In this document: positions 37,360-45,769 of the stretch, one piece after another
Position numbering within the stretch: the first letter of the stretch is position 1
How the letters are laid out: each line of letters starts with the position of its first letter
Assembly (NCBI GenBank): GCA_001464585.1
Contig: LNFF01000015.1
Location: 1 to 64,000, forward strand
Direction of reading: 5' to 3'
DNA from: Gammaproteobacteria bacterium Ga0077554
GTDB taxonomy: Bacteria; Pseudomonadota; Gammaproteobacteria; Ga0077554; Ga007554
Length of the DNA stretch: 64,000 bases
Position numbers and translations under genes: made by a program
The notes under the pieces: generated by a model
The model's input: only the letters and a program-made list of their open reading frames with translations
What the model was told of the DNA's origin: nothing
Databases searched by the model: none

Positions 37360-38166
37360 ATGAGTCAGACGCCAGACATCCTGAACAAAATACTCAAGCG
37401 CAAGGTTGAGGAAATCGCCGAGCGCAGCACTGCATTGTCAATGCGTGAGTTGAGCAAGCGCGTAGACTCTGCCCCGCCGCCACGCGACTTTGTGGTCGCG
37501 CTGCAAGCGAAACTCGCCGAGGGGCAGTCGGCAGTGATTGCCGAAATAAAAAAAGCCTCACCGAGTCGCGGTGTGTTGCGTGAAGACTTTTACCCTGCTG
37601 AAATTGCCGCAAGTTATGAGCGTCACGGCGCCGCGTGTTTGTCGGTGCTAACCGACGCGGATTTTTTTCAAGGCAGTGAGACGTATTTGCAGCAGGCGCG
37701 CGCCGCGTGCAGTTTGCCGGTATTGCGCAAAGATTTTATTATTGACCCCTATCAGGTCTATGAAGCGCGCGTGATCGGCGCCGATTGCATTTTGCTGATT
37801 GTTGCGGCGCTGGGCGATGCCATGATGCTGGAGTTATCGCATCTGGCAGAGCATTTGGGTATGGCTGTACTGGTGGAAGTACATGACACCGACGAACTGG
37901 AGCGTGCGCTGGAATTGCCTACACCGTTGATCGGCATCAACAACCGTAACCTGCGCACCTTTAGCACTGATCTGAACACCACCCTGAATTTATTGTCTGC
38001 CATTCCACAGGATCGCATCGTGATTACCGAGAGCGGCATTAACGCCCGGTCCGACGTGGCGCTGATGCGCGAGCATAATGTCCATGCTTTTCTGGTGGGT
38101 GAGGCGTTTATGCGTGCTGTTGATCCGGGTGCGGCGTTGGCGCGGTTATTTGATAGGTATGCGTAA
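37360..38166 (+). CDS. trpC: Indole-3-glycerol phosphate synthase
   Basis: TrpC closes the indole ring of indole-3-glycerol phosphate. It is 268 residues, without the fused TrpF domain of E. coli. [12 protein letters not shown] (about 62-73) holds the catalytic lysine. [27 protein letters not shown] and [11 protein letters not shown] are the following TIM-barrel motifs. The last eight bases overlap the start of the RusA-like gene. Confidence 0.97.
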   Translation: MSQTPDILNKILKRKVEEIAERSTALSMRELSKRVDSAPPPRDFVVALQAKLAEGQSAVIAEIKKASPSRGVLREDFYPAEIAASYERHGAACLSVLTDADFFQGSETYLQQARAACSLPVLRKDFIIDPYQVYEARVIGADCILLIVAALGDAMMLELSHLAEHLGMAVLVEVHDTDELERALELPTPLIGINNRNLRTFSTDLNTTLNLLSAIPQDRIVITESGINARSDVALMREHNVHAFLVGEAFMRAVDPGAALARLFDRYA

Positions 38167-38731
38167 AAGAGACTATGGAGTTTACCCTCACTATCGCGGC
38201 GATCTGAAAGCTAATCGAGGCTCGAAGGAGAAGCAGGAGCTTCGTAGATCTTTCCACGCGCAACTAAAAAATTTGTGGGATCAAAGACCACTGAAGGAAA
38301 GGCAAGGACTCTTAGATAAACAGCCAACAAATGGTGACATAGGAGTTATCCAAACTATCAAAGGGTTCCACTTTGCGCCCCTTGTTACCGAGAGGCTCAA
38401 TTTGATCGCGGAGCTGAGGATCACATTGCTTCGTCCAGAACCGCCAGGTTCTATCATTACGCAAGCGGGCGACATCGACAATCGCCTTAAAACATTGTTT
38501 GATGCATTAAAAGTTCCGACAGAACCCACGGCAATTCCTTCGGGTGATGCTCCAAGGGAAGGAGAAGACCCGTTTTATTGTTTGTTGGAAGACGACAATT
38601 TAATTACCAAAGTCCAAGTTGAAACTGATCGACTGTTGGTCGAATGCAAAAACCCATCCGAAGTTGTGCTTCTGATTCATGTGACAACGAAAGCAACAAG
38701 GTTAAGTTGGGCGAACATGGGCTTGGGATAA
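38159..38731 (+). CDS. RusA-like (Holliday junction resolvase fold) protein
   Basis: I do not recognise a named orthologue. From ATG 38159, which overlaps the trpC stop, it is 190 residues. The pattern [17 protein letters not shown] (104-120) followed by [17 protein letters not shown] (142-158) is the RusA arrangement: acidic Asp105 and Asp107, the DN-x2-K helix with Lys111, then the Asp145-Asp146 pair. RusA cuts four-way junctions. The N-terminal 70 residues and the last 30 are unlike classical RusA, so the fold is likely but the activity is inference. Its place in the trp cluster is unusual. Confidence 0.7.
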   Translation: MRKRDYGVYPHYRGDLKANRGSKEKQELRRSFHAQLKNLWDQRPLKERQGLLDKQPTNGDIGVIQTIKGFHFAPLVTERLNLIAELRITLLRPEPPGSIITQAGDIDNRLKTLFDALKVPTEPTAIPSGDAPREGEDPFYCLLEDDNLITKVQVETDRLLVECKNPSEVVLLIHVTTKATRLSWANMGLG

Positions 38732-38813
38732 AGTGAGAATGCATAACAATATCATCAGCACAGGGGGTGAAAAGCGTTGCACCTTCACTGCCCAGTTTTT
38801 TATTGCCAATTAT

Positions 38814-38846
38814 GTAGGATGCGGTGAGGTACGAACCGCATCGTTT
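38814..38846. repeat. REP sequence, left of RayT
   Basis: This 33-base sequence begins GTAGGATGCGGTGAG and ends AACCGCATCGTTT. The copy at 39414-39447 is the same sequence in inverted orientation. Inner GATGCGGT and ACCGCATC segments form a small hairpin. Confidence 0.8.
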
Positions 38847-38878
38847 GTGATGCATCTGGATGATACTGGAAGCTCCCA

Positions 38879-39409
38879 TTGACCGAATACCGCCGTGCCC
38901 GAGTGCCTGGAGCCACATGGTTTTTTACGGTGGGGCTTGCCGAGCGGCATGGTAATCGATTATTGACGGAAAGAATTGATGCCTTGCGTATGGCATTCCG
39001 CACGGTACGGGAGCGGCATCCCTTTCATATGGAAGCCGTGGTTATCATGCCTGATCACCTGCATTGTGTCTGGTCGTTACCCGCAGGTGATAGCGATTAC
39101 TCGACGCGCTAGGGGTTAATCAAGGCAGGGTTTTCCCGCGCCGTGGAGCGTGGCGAGCGTCGCTCCACGAGCCGCGCTAAACGCGGCGAACGTGGGATTT
39201 GGCAACGCCGTTTCTGGGAGCATTGTATCCGTGATGAAGAAGACTATGCTCGTCATGTTGATTATATTCACTGGAACCCCGTGAAACACGGTTATGTGCA
39301 ACGGGTGGCGGATTGGCCGCATTCAAGTTTTCATCGGTTTGTTGAAAAAGGTATTTATCCCCTGGATTGGGGCGGTGGTGAACGAGTGATAATTGCGGGC
39401 GCGGAATAA
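38879..39409 (+). pseudogene. REP-associated tyrosine transposase (RayT) interrupted by an amber codon
   Basis: RayT proteins are Y1-type HUH endonucleases that act on REP hairpins. The frame from a TTG start (GGAAG nearby) spans 177 codons. MPDHLH (57-62) is the HUH pair, and the tyrosine is in [14 protein letters not shown] (Tyr129). Codon 78 is TAG (39110-39112), where the family has Trp in a STRW-type motif, so a single TGG to TAG change is likely. Without readthrough only the first 77 residues are made. Inverted REPs flank the gene. Confidence 0.88.
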
Positions 39410-39413
39410 CTCG

Positions 39414-39447
39414 AACGATGCGGTTCACTGCGTTCACCGCATCCTAC
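39414..39447. repeat. REP sequence, right of RayT
   Basis: This is the reverse-complement partner of 38814-38846: AACGATGCGGTT...ACCGCATCCTAC. It carries GTTCACTGCGTTCACC where the left copy has a shorter centre. It sits between the RayT gene and the 3' end of crp. Confidence 0.8.
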
Positions 39448-39473
39448 GCCGAGTATAAACGGTAGGTCAACTC

Positions 39474-40106
39474 CTACCGCGCCCCATTCACCACAATAGA
39501 TTTCCCCTTCGCTGAGATCAGGTTCTGATCTTCAAGCCCTTTTAATACTCTGCCCACCATTTCGCGGGAACAGCCGACGATGCGTCCTAATTCCTGGCGC
39601 GTGATGCGGATTTGCATACCGTCAGGATGGGTGATGGCGTCGGGTTCTTTACACAGATCGAGCAGTGTACGTGCGATGCGACCCGCCACGTCCATGAAGG
39701 CCAGGCGACCGACCATACCGCTGGTTCTGCGCAGGCGCAAGGCCATCTGGCTGGCCAGTTCAAAAATAATATCCGGATCTTCGATCGCCAGTTGGCGAAA
39801 GCGCGGGTAGCCGATTTCGGCGACTTCGCATTGGCTGCGGGCGCGCACCCAGGCGCTGCGTTTTTTTTCTTCGTCGAACAGCCCCATTTCGCCGAAAAAA
39901 TCTCCGGCGTTGAGGTATGACAAAACGATCTCATGGCCGTCTTCATCTTCAATCAATACGGTCACCGAGCCTTCGATAATGTAATACAACACGTCGGTTG
40001 AATCACCGGCATAGATCAATACGCTTTTGGCGGGGTAGCGGCGTTTGTTGCAGTGCGCCAGAAAGCGGTCGATGGCCGGGCTGCTAATTTTCCTTTTGGT
40101 TGGCAT
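39474..40106 (-). CDS. crp: Cyclic AMP receptor protein
   Basis: Crp is a global regulator that binds DNA when loaded with cAMP. It is 210 residues and close to E. coli Crp throughout. [20 protein letters not shown] is the cAMP pocket with its Glu and Arg-Ser pair. [20 protein letters not shown] leads into the recognition helix [20 protein letters not shown]. The GGAGAC site precedes the start. It is divergent from osmC, as in E. coli where crp neighbours yhfA. Confidence 0.96.
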   Translation of the reverse strand: MPTKRKISSPAIDRFLAHCNKRRYPAKSVLIYAGDSTDVLYYIIEGSVTVLIEDEDGHEIVLSYLNAGDFFGEMGLFDEEKKRSAWVRARSQCEVAEIGYPRFRQLAIEDPDIIFELASQMALRLRRTSGMVGRLAFMDVAGRIARTLLDLCKEPDAITHPDGMQIRITRQELGRIVGCSREMVGRVLKGLEDQNLISAKGKSIVVNGAR

Positions 40107-40191
40107 GATGTGTCTCCTACAGTTCAGCGGTGTTATACAGGACGCTTAAAATGCCTGTCGCTATGTATAGCCATACCTGTATTAGCGGCTG

Positions 40192-40224
40192 ATCACAGGC
40201 GTTTATAAAGGCCAGGGCTGTGAT
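40192..40224. promoter_or_regulatory. Inverted ATCACAG...CTGTGAT pair between crp and osmC
   Basis: ATCACAG (40192-40198) and CTGTGAT (40218-40224) are Crp half-site-like (TGTGA/TCACA) sequences facing away from each other across 19 bases, in the 157-base divergent region. The spacing is not that of a normal Crp site. Autoregulation is possible but unproven. Confidence 0.35.
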
Positions 40225-40263
40225 AAACTTCCATAAAGATAATGGTCTTGCGGAGGAAGCATC

Positions 40264-40683
40264 ATGAAAGCGCGAATCAAGTGGGTGCAGGATGTCATGT
40301 TTGTCGGTGAATCAGAAACCGGCCATGCGGTGGTGATGGACGGCGCGCCGGATATTGGCGGACGCAATCTGGGCGTACGGCCCATGGAAATGCTGCTGCT
40401 GGGGCTGGGGGGCTGCTCGGCGATTGACGTGATGCTGATCCTGAAAAAATCCCGCGAGGCGGTGGACGATTGCGTGGTGGAGATCGACGCCCAGCGTGCA
40501 ACGCAGGATCCCAAGGTGTTCACCCAGATCCATGTGCATTTTGTGGTCACAGGTAAGGCGTTGAAAGAGGCCACGGTGAAACGCGCTATTGATCTGTCTG
40601 CTGAAAAGTACTGTTCGGCGTCGATCATGCTGGGTAAAACCGCCGTGATTACGCATGATTATGAAATCCGCGAGATTGCATAA
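40264..40683 (+). CDS. OsmC family protein, YhfA-like
   Basis: This is an OsmC/Ohr-fold protein of 139 residues. GRNLGVRPMEMLLLGLGGCS (about 37-56) and the second motif SAEKYCSASIMLG (about 117-129) hold the two cysteines (Cys55 and Cys122) of the peroxide-reducing family. The substrate is unknown. GCGGAGGAAGC is a strong ribosome site. It is divergent from crp and followed four bases later by a VOC gene. Confidence 0.9.
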   Translation: MKARIKWVQDVMFVGESETGHAVVMDGAPDIGGRNLGVRPMEMLLLGLGGCSAIDVMLILKKSREAVDDCVVEIDAQRATQDPKVFTQIHVHFVVTGKALKEATVKRAIDLSAEKYCSASIMLGKTAVITHDYEIREIA

Positions 40684-40686
40684 GGT

Positions 40687-41094
40687 ATGATCACCCCTAA
40701 TCCCACCCTGGGGCTGCGTCATATCGCCCTGTTTGTGAAAGACCTGGAAGCGTGCGAGGGTTTTTACGTCGGTTTGCTGGGCATGGCAGTGGAATGGCGC
40801 CCCGACCCAGGCAATGTGTACCTCACCTCCGGGCATGACAATCTGGCACTGCACCGGGTGCCTGCTGAATTGCCACCGCTGGATGCATCAGAACGCCTCG
40901 ACCATATCGGGTTTATTGTCGAGTCACCGCAGCAAGTGGATGTTTGGTATGACTTTCTGCGCGCTCATGATGTGCCCATGAAGACTGCGCCGCGCACCCA
41001 CCGCGATGGCGCGCGCAGCTTCTATTGCCTGGATCCTGAAGGGGTTACCGTGCAAATGATTTACCACCCCCCTCTCAGCAAAAATAGTGCATAA
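40687..41094 (+). CDS. VOC (glyoxalase/dioxygenase) family protein
   Basis: This single-domain VOC-fold protein has 135 residues. LGLRHIALFVKDLEACEGFY opens with the first metal histidine; HIGFIV and the late Glu-containing CLDPEGVTVQMIY supply the others. The reaction cannot be read from the sequence; fosfomycin-resistance, glyoxalase and dioxygenase members share this fold. It probably shares a transcript with osmC. Confidence 0.88.
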   Translation: MITPNPTLGLRHIALFVKDLEACEGFYVGLLGMAVEWRPDPGNVYLTSGHDNLALHRVPAELPPLDASERLDHIGFIVESPQQVDVWYDFLRAHDVPMKTAPRTHRDGARSFYCLDPEGVTVQMIYHPPLSKNSA

Positions 41095-41205
41095 TACGGC
41101 GCTAAATTACAGCGTGCGATTTCGCGCTAGGTTCTGTTGACATTTTGGGCGTTTTTGCGTGGTATTGACTGGCGCGTGTGGGCGCCGTGCGGGGAGATAT
41201 GAATT

Positions 41206-42021
41206 GTGGTAAAGCCGCTTAAAAAACTCAAGCTTCAGGGCTTTAACAACCTGACGAAATCACTGAGCTTCAATATTTACGACATCTGCTATGCTAAAAC
41301 GCCCAAGCAGCGCCGTGAGTATATCGAATATATTGACGAGGCCTATAACGCCGAGCGTTTGATGCAGATTCTCACCGATGTGTCGAACATCATTGGTGCG
41401 AATATCCTCAACATCGCCCATCAGGATTACGATCCGCAGGGCGCCAGCGTGACCATGCTGATCTCGGAAGAGCCGGTAGCCGCGCGTGATATCTCCAATA
41501 CCGAAGCGCCCGGCCCGTTGCCCGATGCGGTGGTTGCGCATCTCGACAAAAGCCATATCACTGTGCATACCTATCCGGAAAGTCATCCCGGCAGCGGCAT
41601 CAGCACCTTCCGCGCCGACATCGACGTGTCTACCTGCGGCCGCATCTCACCGCTGAAAGCCTTGAACTACCTGATTCATACTTTTGAATCGGATATCGTC
41701 ATCATGGACTACCGCGTGCGCGGTTTTACGCGTGACATCACCGGCAAGAAACTGTTCATAGACCACAAGATCAATTCGATCCAGAATTACCTGTCCAACG
41801 ATACCAAAGACCGTTATCAGATGCTGGATGTCAACGTCTACCAGGAAAACATCTTCCACACCAAGATGATCCTGAAAGAATTTGATCTCGACAATTACCT
41901 GTTTGGCACGGGACAGAAAGACCTGCTGCCTACGGAAAGTAAAAAAATCATGAAATGGTTGCGGCGTGAAATGGCCGAAATTTTCTATGGCCGTAATTTG
42001 AAAAAAGGCCTTAAAGTGTAA
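41206..42021 (+). CDS. speD: S-adenosylmethionine decarboxylase proenzyme
   Basis: SpeD makes decarboxylated SAM for spermidine synthesis. It is 271 residues, the long gammaproteobacterial form, starting at a GTG with GGGGAG upstream. Self-cleavage is predicted between Lys115 and Ser116 ([15 protein letters not shown]), with Ser116 becoming the pyruvoyl group. [20 protein letters not shown] and [13 protein letters not shown] are also typical. No speE follows; a repeat and rsmD do. Confidence 0.96.
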   Translation: MVKPLKKLKLQGFNNLTKSLSFNIYDICYAKTPKQRREYIEYIDEAYNAERLMQILTDVSNIIGANILNIAHQDYDPQGASVTMLISEEPVAARDISNTEAPGPLPDAVVAHLDKSHITVHTYPESHPGSGISTFRADIDVSTCGRISPLKALNYLIHTFESDIVIMDYRVRGFTRDITGKKLFIDHKINSIQNYLSNDTKDRYQMLDVNVYQENIFHTKMILKEFDLDNYLFGTGQKDLLPTESKKIMKWLRREMAEIFYGRNLKKGLKV

Positions 42022-42033
42022 TGTGCGGTATGC

Positions 42034-42062
42034 TGTCATTTCGAGCGTAGCGGGAAATGACA
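42034..42062. repeat. GTCATTTCGA-family dispersed repeat, copy 3 (short)
   Basis: TGTCATTTC and GAAATGACA arms (42034-42042 and 42054-42062) enclose 11 bases. It is a compact version of copy 2, lying between speD and rsmD. Confidence 0.75.
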
Positions 42063-42121
42063 CATGCTCTGTACGTCGCTATGACTGGGTCTTCGATCTT
42101 CCGTACCGTACTCTTTTACCC

Positions 42122-42718
42122 TTGAAAACCCAACCAAAAACCGGCCAGTTACGTATCATTGGAGGGCGCTGGCGCAGCAGAAAGCTGGCGTTCCCCGATG
42201 TGGAAGGCTTGCGCCCCACGCCGGATCGGGTGCGTGAGACGGTGTTTAACTGGCTGCAGTCGGTTGTGCCCGGCGCTCGTTGTCTGGATTTATTTGCAGG
42301 CAGCGGTGCGTTGGGTCTGGAAGCGTTATCGCGCGGCGCGGCGCATACGGTATTTGTTGACCAGGATGCGGCGGCAGCACGCTGTGTGCGCGAACACTTA
42401 ACCACGCTCGATACAACGGATGCACAGGTGATACAGGCCGATGTGCTTGCGTATTTGCAGGGCGGTGTACAATGCTTTGATGTAGTATTTATCGACCCGC
42501 CGTACCGGCATTACGATCTATTGCAAACCTGTTGTGCGCGCCTGGAAGCCGGGGGCTGGCTTGCGTCACGGGCGTATATTTATCTGGAAACAGAAAGTAA
42601 TCGTGACGTGCCGCCCGTGCCGCCCAACTGGAAAGTAATCCGCAGTAAAAAAGCCGGGCAGGTCGGGTATCATCTGGCGTTGCGCGAAGCGCCGAATAAG
42701 CTGCGAAGCGCTGAATAA
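42122..42718 (+). CDS. rsmD: 16S rRNA (guanine966-N2)-methyltransferase RsmD
   Basis: RsmD methylates G966 of 16S rRNA. A TTG at 42122 gives 198 residues beginning MKTQPKTGQLRIIGGRWRSR, the E. coli length. The frame is open back to a GTG at 42023, but that extension crosses a repeat and is non-family. No good ribosome site is visible, so the start is uncertain. CLDLFAGSGALGLEALSRG (54-72) is the SAM loop and IDPPY (124-128) the catalytic motif. Confidence 0.9.
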   Translation: MKTQPKTGQLRIIGGRWRSRKLAFPDVEGLRPTPDRVRETVFNWLQSVVPGARCLDLFAGSGALGLEALSRGAAHTVFVDQDAAAARCVREHLTTLDTTDAQVIQADVLAYLQGGVQCFDVVFIDPPYRHYDLLQTCCARLEAGGWLASRAYIYLETESNRDVPPVPPNWKVIRSKKAGQVGYHLALREAPNKLRSAE

Positions 42719-42724
42719 ACCTTA

Positions 42725-42904
42725 AACCTAAAAACGGCGATTGGAACCTACTGCGAATGTCTAATACACTGAATCTGTGTGATAAAATCACGAAATCTGT
42801 CCTCACCGTAGCGGTGCTACGGTTGCGGAATATTTTCGTGATTTTATCACACATCTTCAGCATCTTAGCCCTTCTCGCTACGGTTCAATCGCCGTTTTTA
42901 GGTT
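42725..42904. repeat. 180-bp nested palindromic element
   Basis: Perfect 19-bp outer arms (42725-42743 and 42886-42904), perfect 20-bp inner arms (42776-42795 and 42834-42853) and an apical 8-bp hairpin (42805-42812 and 42816-42823) are arranged on one axis. It fills the 203-base gap between rsmD and the acyltransferase gene. It has no core in common with the 103-nt family. Confidence 0.85.
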
Positions 42905-42921
42905 AAAAAGAAGAACCCACC

Positions 42922-43800
42922 ATGCGCGCTGCGCTTATAAAATTATTGCTGCGATTCTTTGCCCGGTTGCCCTTGCGTATGGCGCATGCGCTGGGCGCGA
43001 TTATTGGCACATGGTTGGTGTTTATGCCGAATAAATTACGCGCCATCACACGCATCAATATCGCGCTGTGTTTTCCCACCATGGGTGAGCAGGAGCGCAA
43101 GCGTTTGCTGCACCGCAGCTTGATCGAAACCGGCAAGACCCTGACAGAGATGGGCGCCTTATGGCTTTGGCCAGGAGACAAGATGCTGGCGTTAGTCTCC
43201 CGAGTCAGTGGTGAGCATCTGGTGAAAGAAGCGCTCGCACAGGGTAAGGGCATGATTCTGGCGGCGCCGCATCTGGGTGCGTGGGAAGTGGTAGGGTTGT
43301 ATTGTTCGGCTCATTATCCCATCACCAGCCTGTATCGCCCGCCGCGCATGAGCGCGCTGGACAACATGATGCGCGCCGCCCGGCAACGCCTCGGCGCAAC
43401 GCTGGTGCCTACCGATGCGGGAGGCATTCGCGCCTTGTATCGCGCGCTGGAAAAGGGTGAAATGGTGGGCATTTTGCCCGATCAGGAGCCGGGCGCGGGC
43501 GCGGGAGTTTTCGCCCCGCTGTTTGGCGTGCCCGCGTACACCATGGTGTTGGTGGCGCGTTTGGCGCTAAAAACCAAAGCGCCGGTAATTTTTGCCTATG
43601 CGGAACGCTTACCCCTCAGTTCAGGTTATCATCTGCATTTCCTGCGCGCACCACCTGCTCTTCATGAAGGCTCTGTAGAAGATTCCACGCGTGCAGTGAA
43701 TGCCATGGTGGAAGAGTGCGTGCGCGCCTTGCCAGATCAATATCAATGGAGTTACAAGCGGTTTCGCAGCCGACCAACGGGGGAAAAACGCTTGTATTAA
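42922..43800 (+). CDS. Lipid A biosynthesis-type lysophospholipid acyltransferase (LpxL/HtrB family)
   Basis: Members acylate lipid A intermediates at the inner membrane. It is 292 residues with an N-terminal hydrophobic anchor. The catalytic H-x4-E motif is APHLGAWEVVG (116-126; His117 and Glu122). Further family segments are TSLYRPPRM and GILPDQEPGAGAGVFAPLFG. LpxL, LpxM and LpxP cannot be separated by eye. It closely follows the palindromic element. Confidence 0.9.
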   Translation: MRAALIKLLLRFFARLPLRMAHALGAIIGTWLVFMPNKLRAITRINIALCFPTMGEQERKRLLHRSLIETGKTLTEMGALWLWPGDKMLALVSRVSGEHLVKEALAQGKGMILAAPHLGAWEVVGLYCSAHYPITSLYRPPRMSALDNMMRAARQRLGATLVPTDAGGIRALYRALEKGEMVGILPDQEPGAGAGVFAPLFGVPAYTMVLVARLALKTKAPVIFAYAERLPLSSGYHLHFLRAPPALHEGSVEDSTRAVNAMVEECVRALPDQYQWSYKRFRSRPTGEKRLY

Positions 43801-43817
43801 ACGGGAGCAGATTATTT

Positions 43818-44405
43818 ATGGCAGAAAATTCTTTAACAACACAAGAAAAGTGGGACGCGCTTTACCGCGATTCAGAAACGCCACCTGATGTAGCTGAGGT
43901 GCTACGCGAAAATGCGCACCTGTTACCGGCCTCGGGCAAGGCGCTGGATTTTGCATGCGGCCTGGGAGCCAACGCACTGTTTCTCGCCGCGCAAGGTTTG
44001 GAAACGCATGCGTGGGATATTTCACCCGTGGCCATTACCCGGCTAACAGAGAACGCCAGCACGCGTGGATTGACACTGCATGGCGATGCGCGTGATCTGG
44101 CAGCCCAGCCACCGTTGCCCGCGAGCTTTGATGTGATAGTGTCGTGCCACTTTCTGGAGCGGCCACTCAACCCGCACTTAATGGCCGCATTACGACCGGG
44201 TGGATTATTATTTTATCAGACCTTTACCCTGGAACGTGTCGATGATTCCGGCCCGAAAAATGCCGAATATCGCCTGGCAGTGAATGAACTGCTCACTCTG
44301 TTTCCCAGTCTACGCGTGTTGGTTTACCGCGAAGAGGGTTTAGTGGGCGATGTGCAGTGCGGGTTTCGTAACAAGGCGATGCTGGTGGCGCAGAAGGTGG
44401 GCTAA
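43818..44405 (+). CDS. Class I SAM-dependent methyltransferase
   Basis: It has 195 residues from ATG 43818 (GGGAG upstream). The SAM-binding motif ALDFACGLGANALFLA (42-57) is followed by acidic AWDISPVAI. VSCHFLERP and RPGGLLFYQTF are the later strands. The substrate is unknown; the fold is similar to TehB/UbiE-like proteins. It lies 17 bases after the acyltransferase gene and probably shares its transcript. Confidence 0.85.
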   Translation: MAENSLTTQEKWDALYRDSETPPDVAEVLRENAHLLPASGKALDFACGLGANALFLAAQGLETHAWDISPVAITRLTENASTRGLTLHGDARDLAAQPPLPASFDVIVSCHFLERPLNPHLMAALRPGGLLFYQTFTLERVDDSGPKNAEYRLAVNELLTLFPSLRVLVYREEGLVGDVQCGFRNKAMLVAQKVG

Positions 44406-44470
44406 AGTGCAGACGCAATGAATTGGGGTGATTCTAGTGCGATAAAAGGTCATACTGGGGCTTTCCTCTG

Positions 44471-44494
44471 GGACTAATGTCGGGCATAATGTCC
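44471..44494. promoter_or_regulatory. Candidate operator of the restriction-modification genes
   Basis: GGACTAATGTC and GGGCATAATGTCC lie side by side, each a GGAC...GTCC-like half palindrome. The first contains GAC-TAAT-GTC, a perfect dyad in its outer bases. They are about 27 bases before the methyltransferase start. Related methyltransferases repress their own promoters through such sites, and this one has an N-terminal helix-turn-helix. Confidence 0.4.
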
Positions 44495-44521
44495 GAAAAC
44501 TAACCCGGCGAGGCGCCAGAT

Positions 44522-45769
44522 ATGCTGCAGAACAACCCCTTGGACTTGCTTAGACAGGCTCGAACCCGCTATAGCCAAGGCGAACTTGCATCCCTGCTTG
44601 AGGTTGATGTACGCACTATTCGTAGATGGGAGGTTCGAGATAACAATCCCCCTCCTTATCTTGCTGACGCGATCCGTCAGCGTATATTGCCCTTGGTGTC
44701 AGTTGAACCCACGAAGAATTACCATTTCACCTTCATTGACCTGTTCGCAGGCATTGGTGGTATCCGGTTAGGTTTTGAAGCGCATGGCGGTCACTGCGTG
44801 TTTACCAGCGAATGGAACACCTTTGCGCAGAAGACCTATCTAGCCAACTTCCCTCAGGATGATGCCCATCTTCTGGCGGGTGACATCACTGCTGTTGATG
44901 CCGAGGATATCCCTGACCATGACCTGTTGCTGGCGGGCTTTCCCTGCCAGCCGTTCAGCATTGCAGGTGTTTCCAAAAAGAATGCGCTTGGCCGTCCGCA
45001 CGGTTTTGAATGTACGACCCAAGGCACCCTGTTTTTTGATGTGGCCCGTATTATTGCCACCAAACGCCCCAAGGCATTTCTGCTGGAAAACGTCAAGAAC
45101 CTGCTTTCGCACGACAAGGGAAATACCTTCCGTGTAATTCTCCAGACACTGCGTGATGAGCTGGGATACGACGTGCATTACAAGGTCATTGATGGTCAGC
45201 GCTTTGTGCCACAGCATCGTGAGCGCATCATCATTGTCGGCTTCCGCGAGAAGACAGGGTTTTCATGGGATGATCTGAAACTGCCTGCCGAAGGCCCCCG
45301 CCTTTCCAGCATCCTGCACCCACAGGATGGCAGCGAAGTAGCAGAAGAGCCCTACACAACCGGCTCCAAGGCAACGATCAACAGCAAGTACACATTGACT
45401 CCAAAGCTATGGGCCTATCTGCAAGCCTACGCCGAGAAGCACCGCGCTGCGGGTAATGGTTTTGGTTTCGGGCTTGTGAATGGTGAAAGCGTTACGCGCA
45501 CACTCTCGGCTCGCTACTATAAGGACGGTTCGGCCATTCTTGTTTCGCAAGATTCGCACAAACAGCCTCGCCGCCTGACGCCACGCGAGTGTGCACGCCT
45601 TATGGGCTTCCCGGACAATTTTAATATTCGGGTATCGGATACGCAGTCTTATCAACAGCTCGGACAGGCAGCAGTTGTGCCAGTGATCAAGGCGGTCGCT
45701 GGCATTATGAACCCACACATAATGATGATGGTTTCAGCAAATACACATGGGGAAGCGAATGTCAGCTAG
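44522..45769 (+). CDS. DNA (cytosine-5)-methyltransferase with N-terminal helix-turn-helix
   Basis: This type II methyltransferase has 415 residues. An N-terminal HTH (about 15-45, SQGELASLLEVDVRTIRRWE) is joined to a full C5 domain. Motif I is FIDLFAGIGG (71-80), motif IV GFPCQPFS with Cys142 (139-146), motif VI ENV (189-191) and motif VIII QHRER (231-235). Motifs IX-X include RRLTPRECARLMGFPDNF. The nearby EcoRII-like nuclease suggests CCWGG as target, by inference. Its start is isolated after a 116-base gap. Confidence 0.95.
   Translation: MLQNNPLDLLRQARTRYSQGELASLLEVDVRTIRRWEVRDNNPPPYLADAIRQRILPLVSVEPTKNYHFTFIDLFAGIGGIRLGFEAHGGHCVFTSEWNTFAQKTYLANFPQDDAHLLAGDITAVDAEDIPDHDLLLAGFPCQPFSIAGVSKKNALGRPHGFECTTQGTLFFDVARIIATKRPKAFLLENVKNLLSHDKGNTFRVILQTLRDELGYDVHYKVIDGQRFVPQHRERIIIVGFREKTGFSWDDLKLPAEGPRLSSILHPQDGSEVAEEPYTTGSKATINSKYTLTPKLWAYLQAYAEKHRAAGNGFGFGLVNGESVTRTLSARYYKDGSAILVSQDSHKQPRRLTPRECARLMGFPDNFNIRVSDTQSYQQLGQAAVVPVIKAVAGIMNPHIMMMVSANTHGEANVS

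Noticed and set aside
38078-38158. Longer start for the RusA-like protein
   Set aside because: The extra 27 codons lie wholly inside trpC and are its out-of-frame shadow.
42023-42121. Longer start for rsmD
   Set aside because: The extension crosses a dispersed repeat and exceeds the family length; the TTG at 42122 gives the expected 198 residues.
44406-44521. tRNA or small RNA gene before the methyltransferase
   Set aside because: No cloverleaf and no strong hairpin with a T-run; only the operator-like boxes are supportable.
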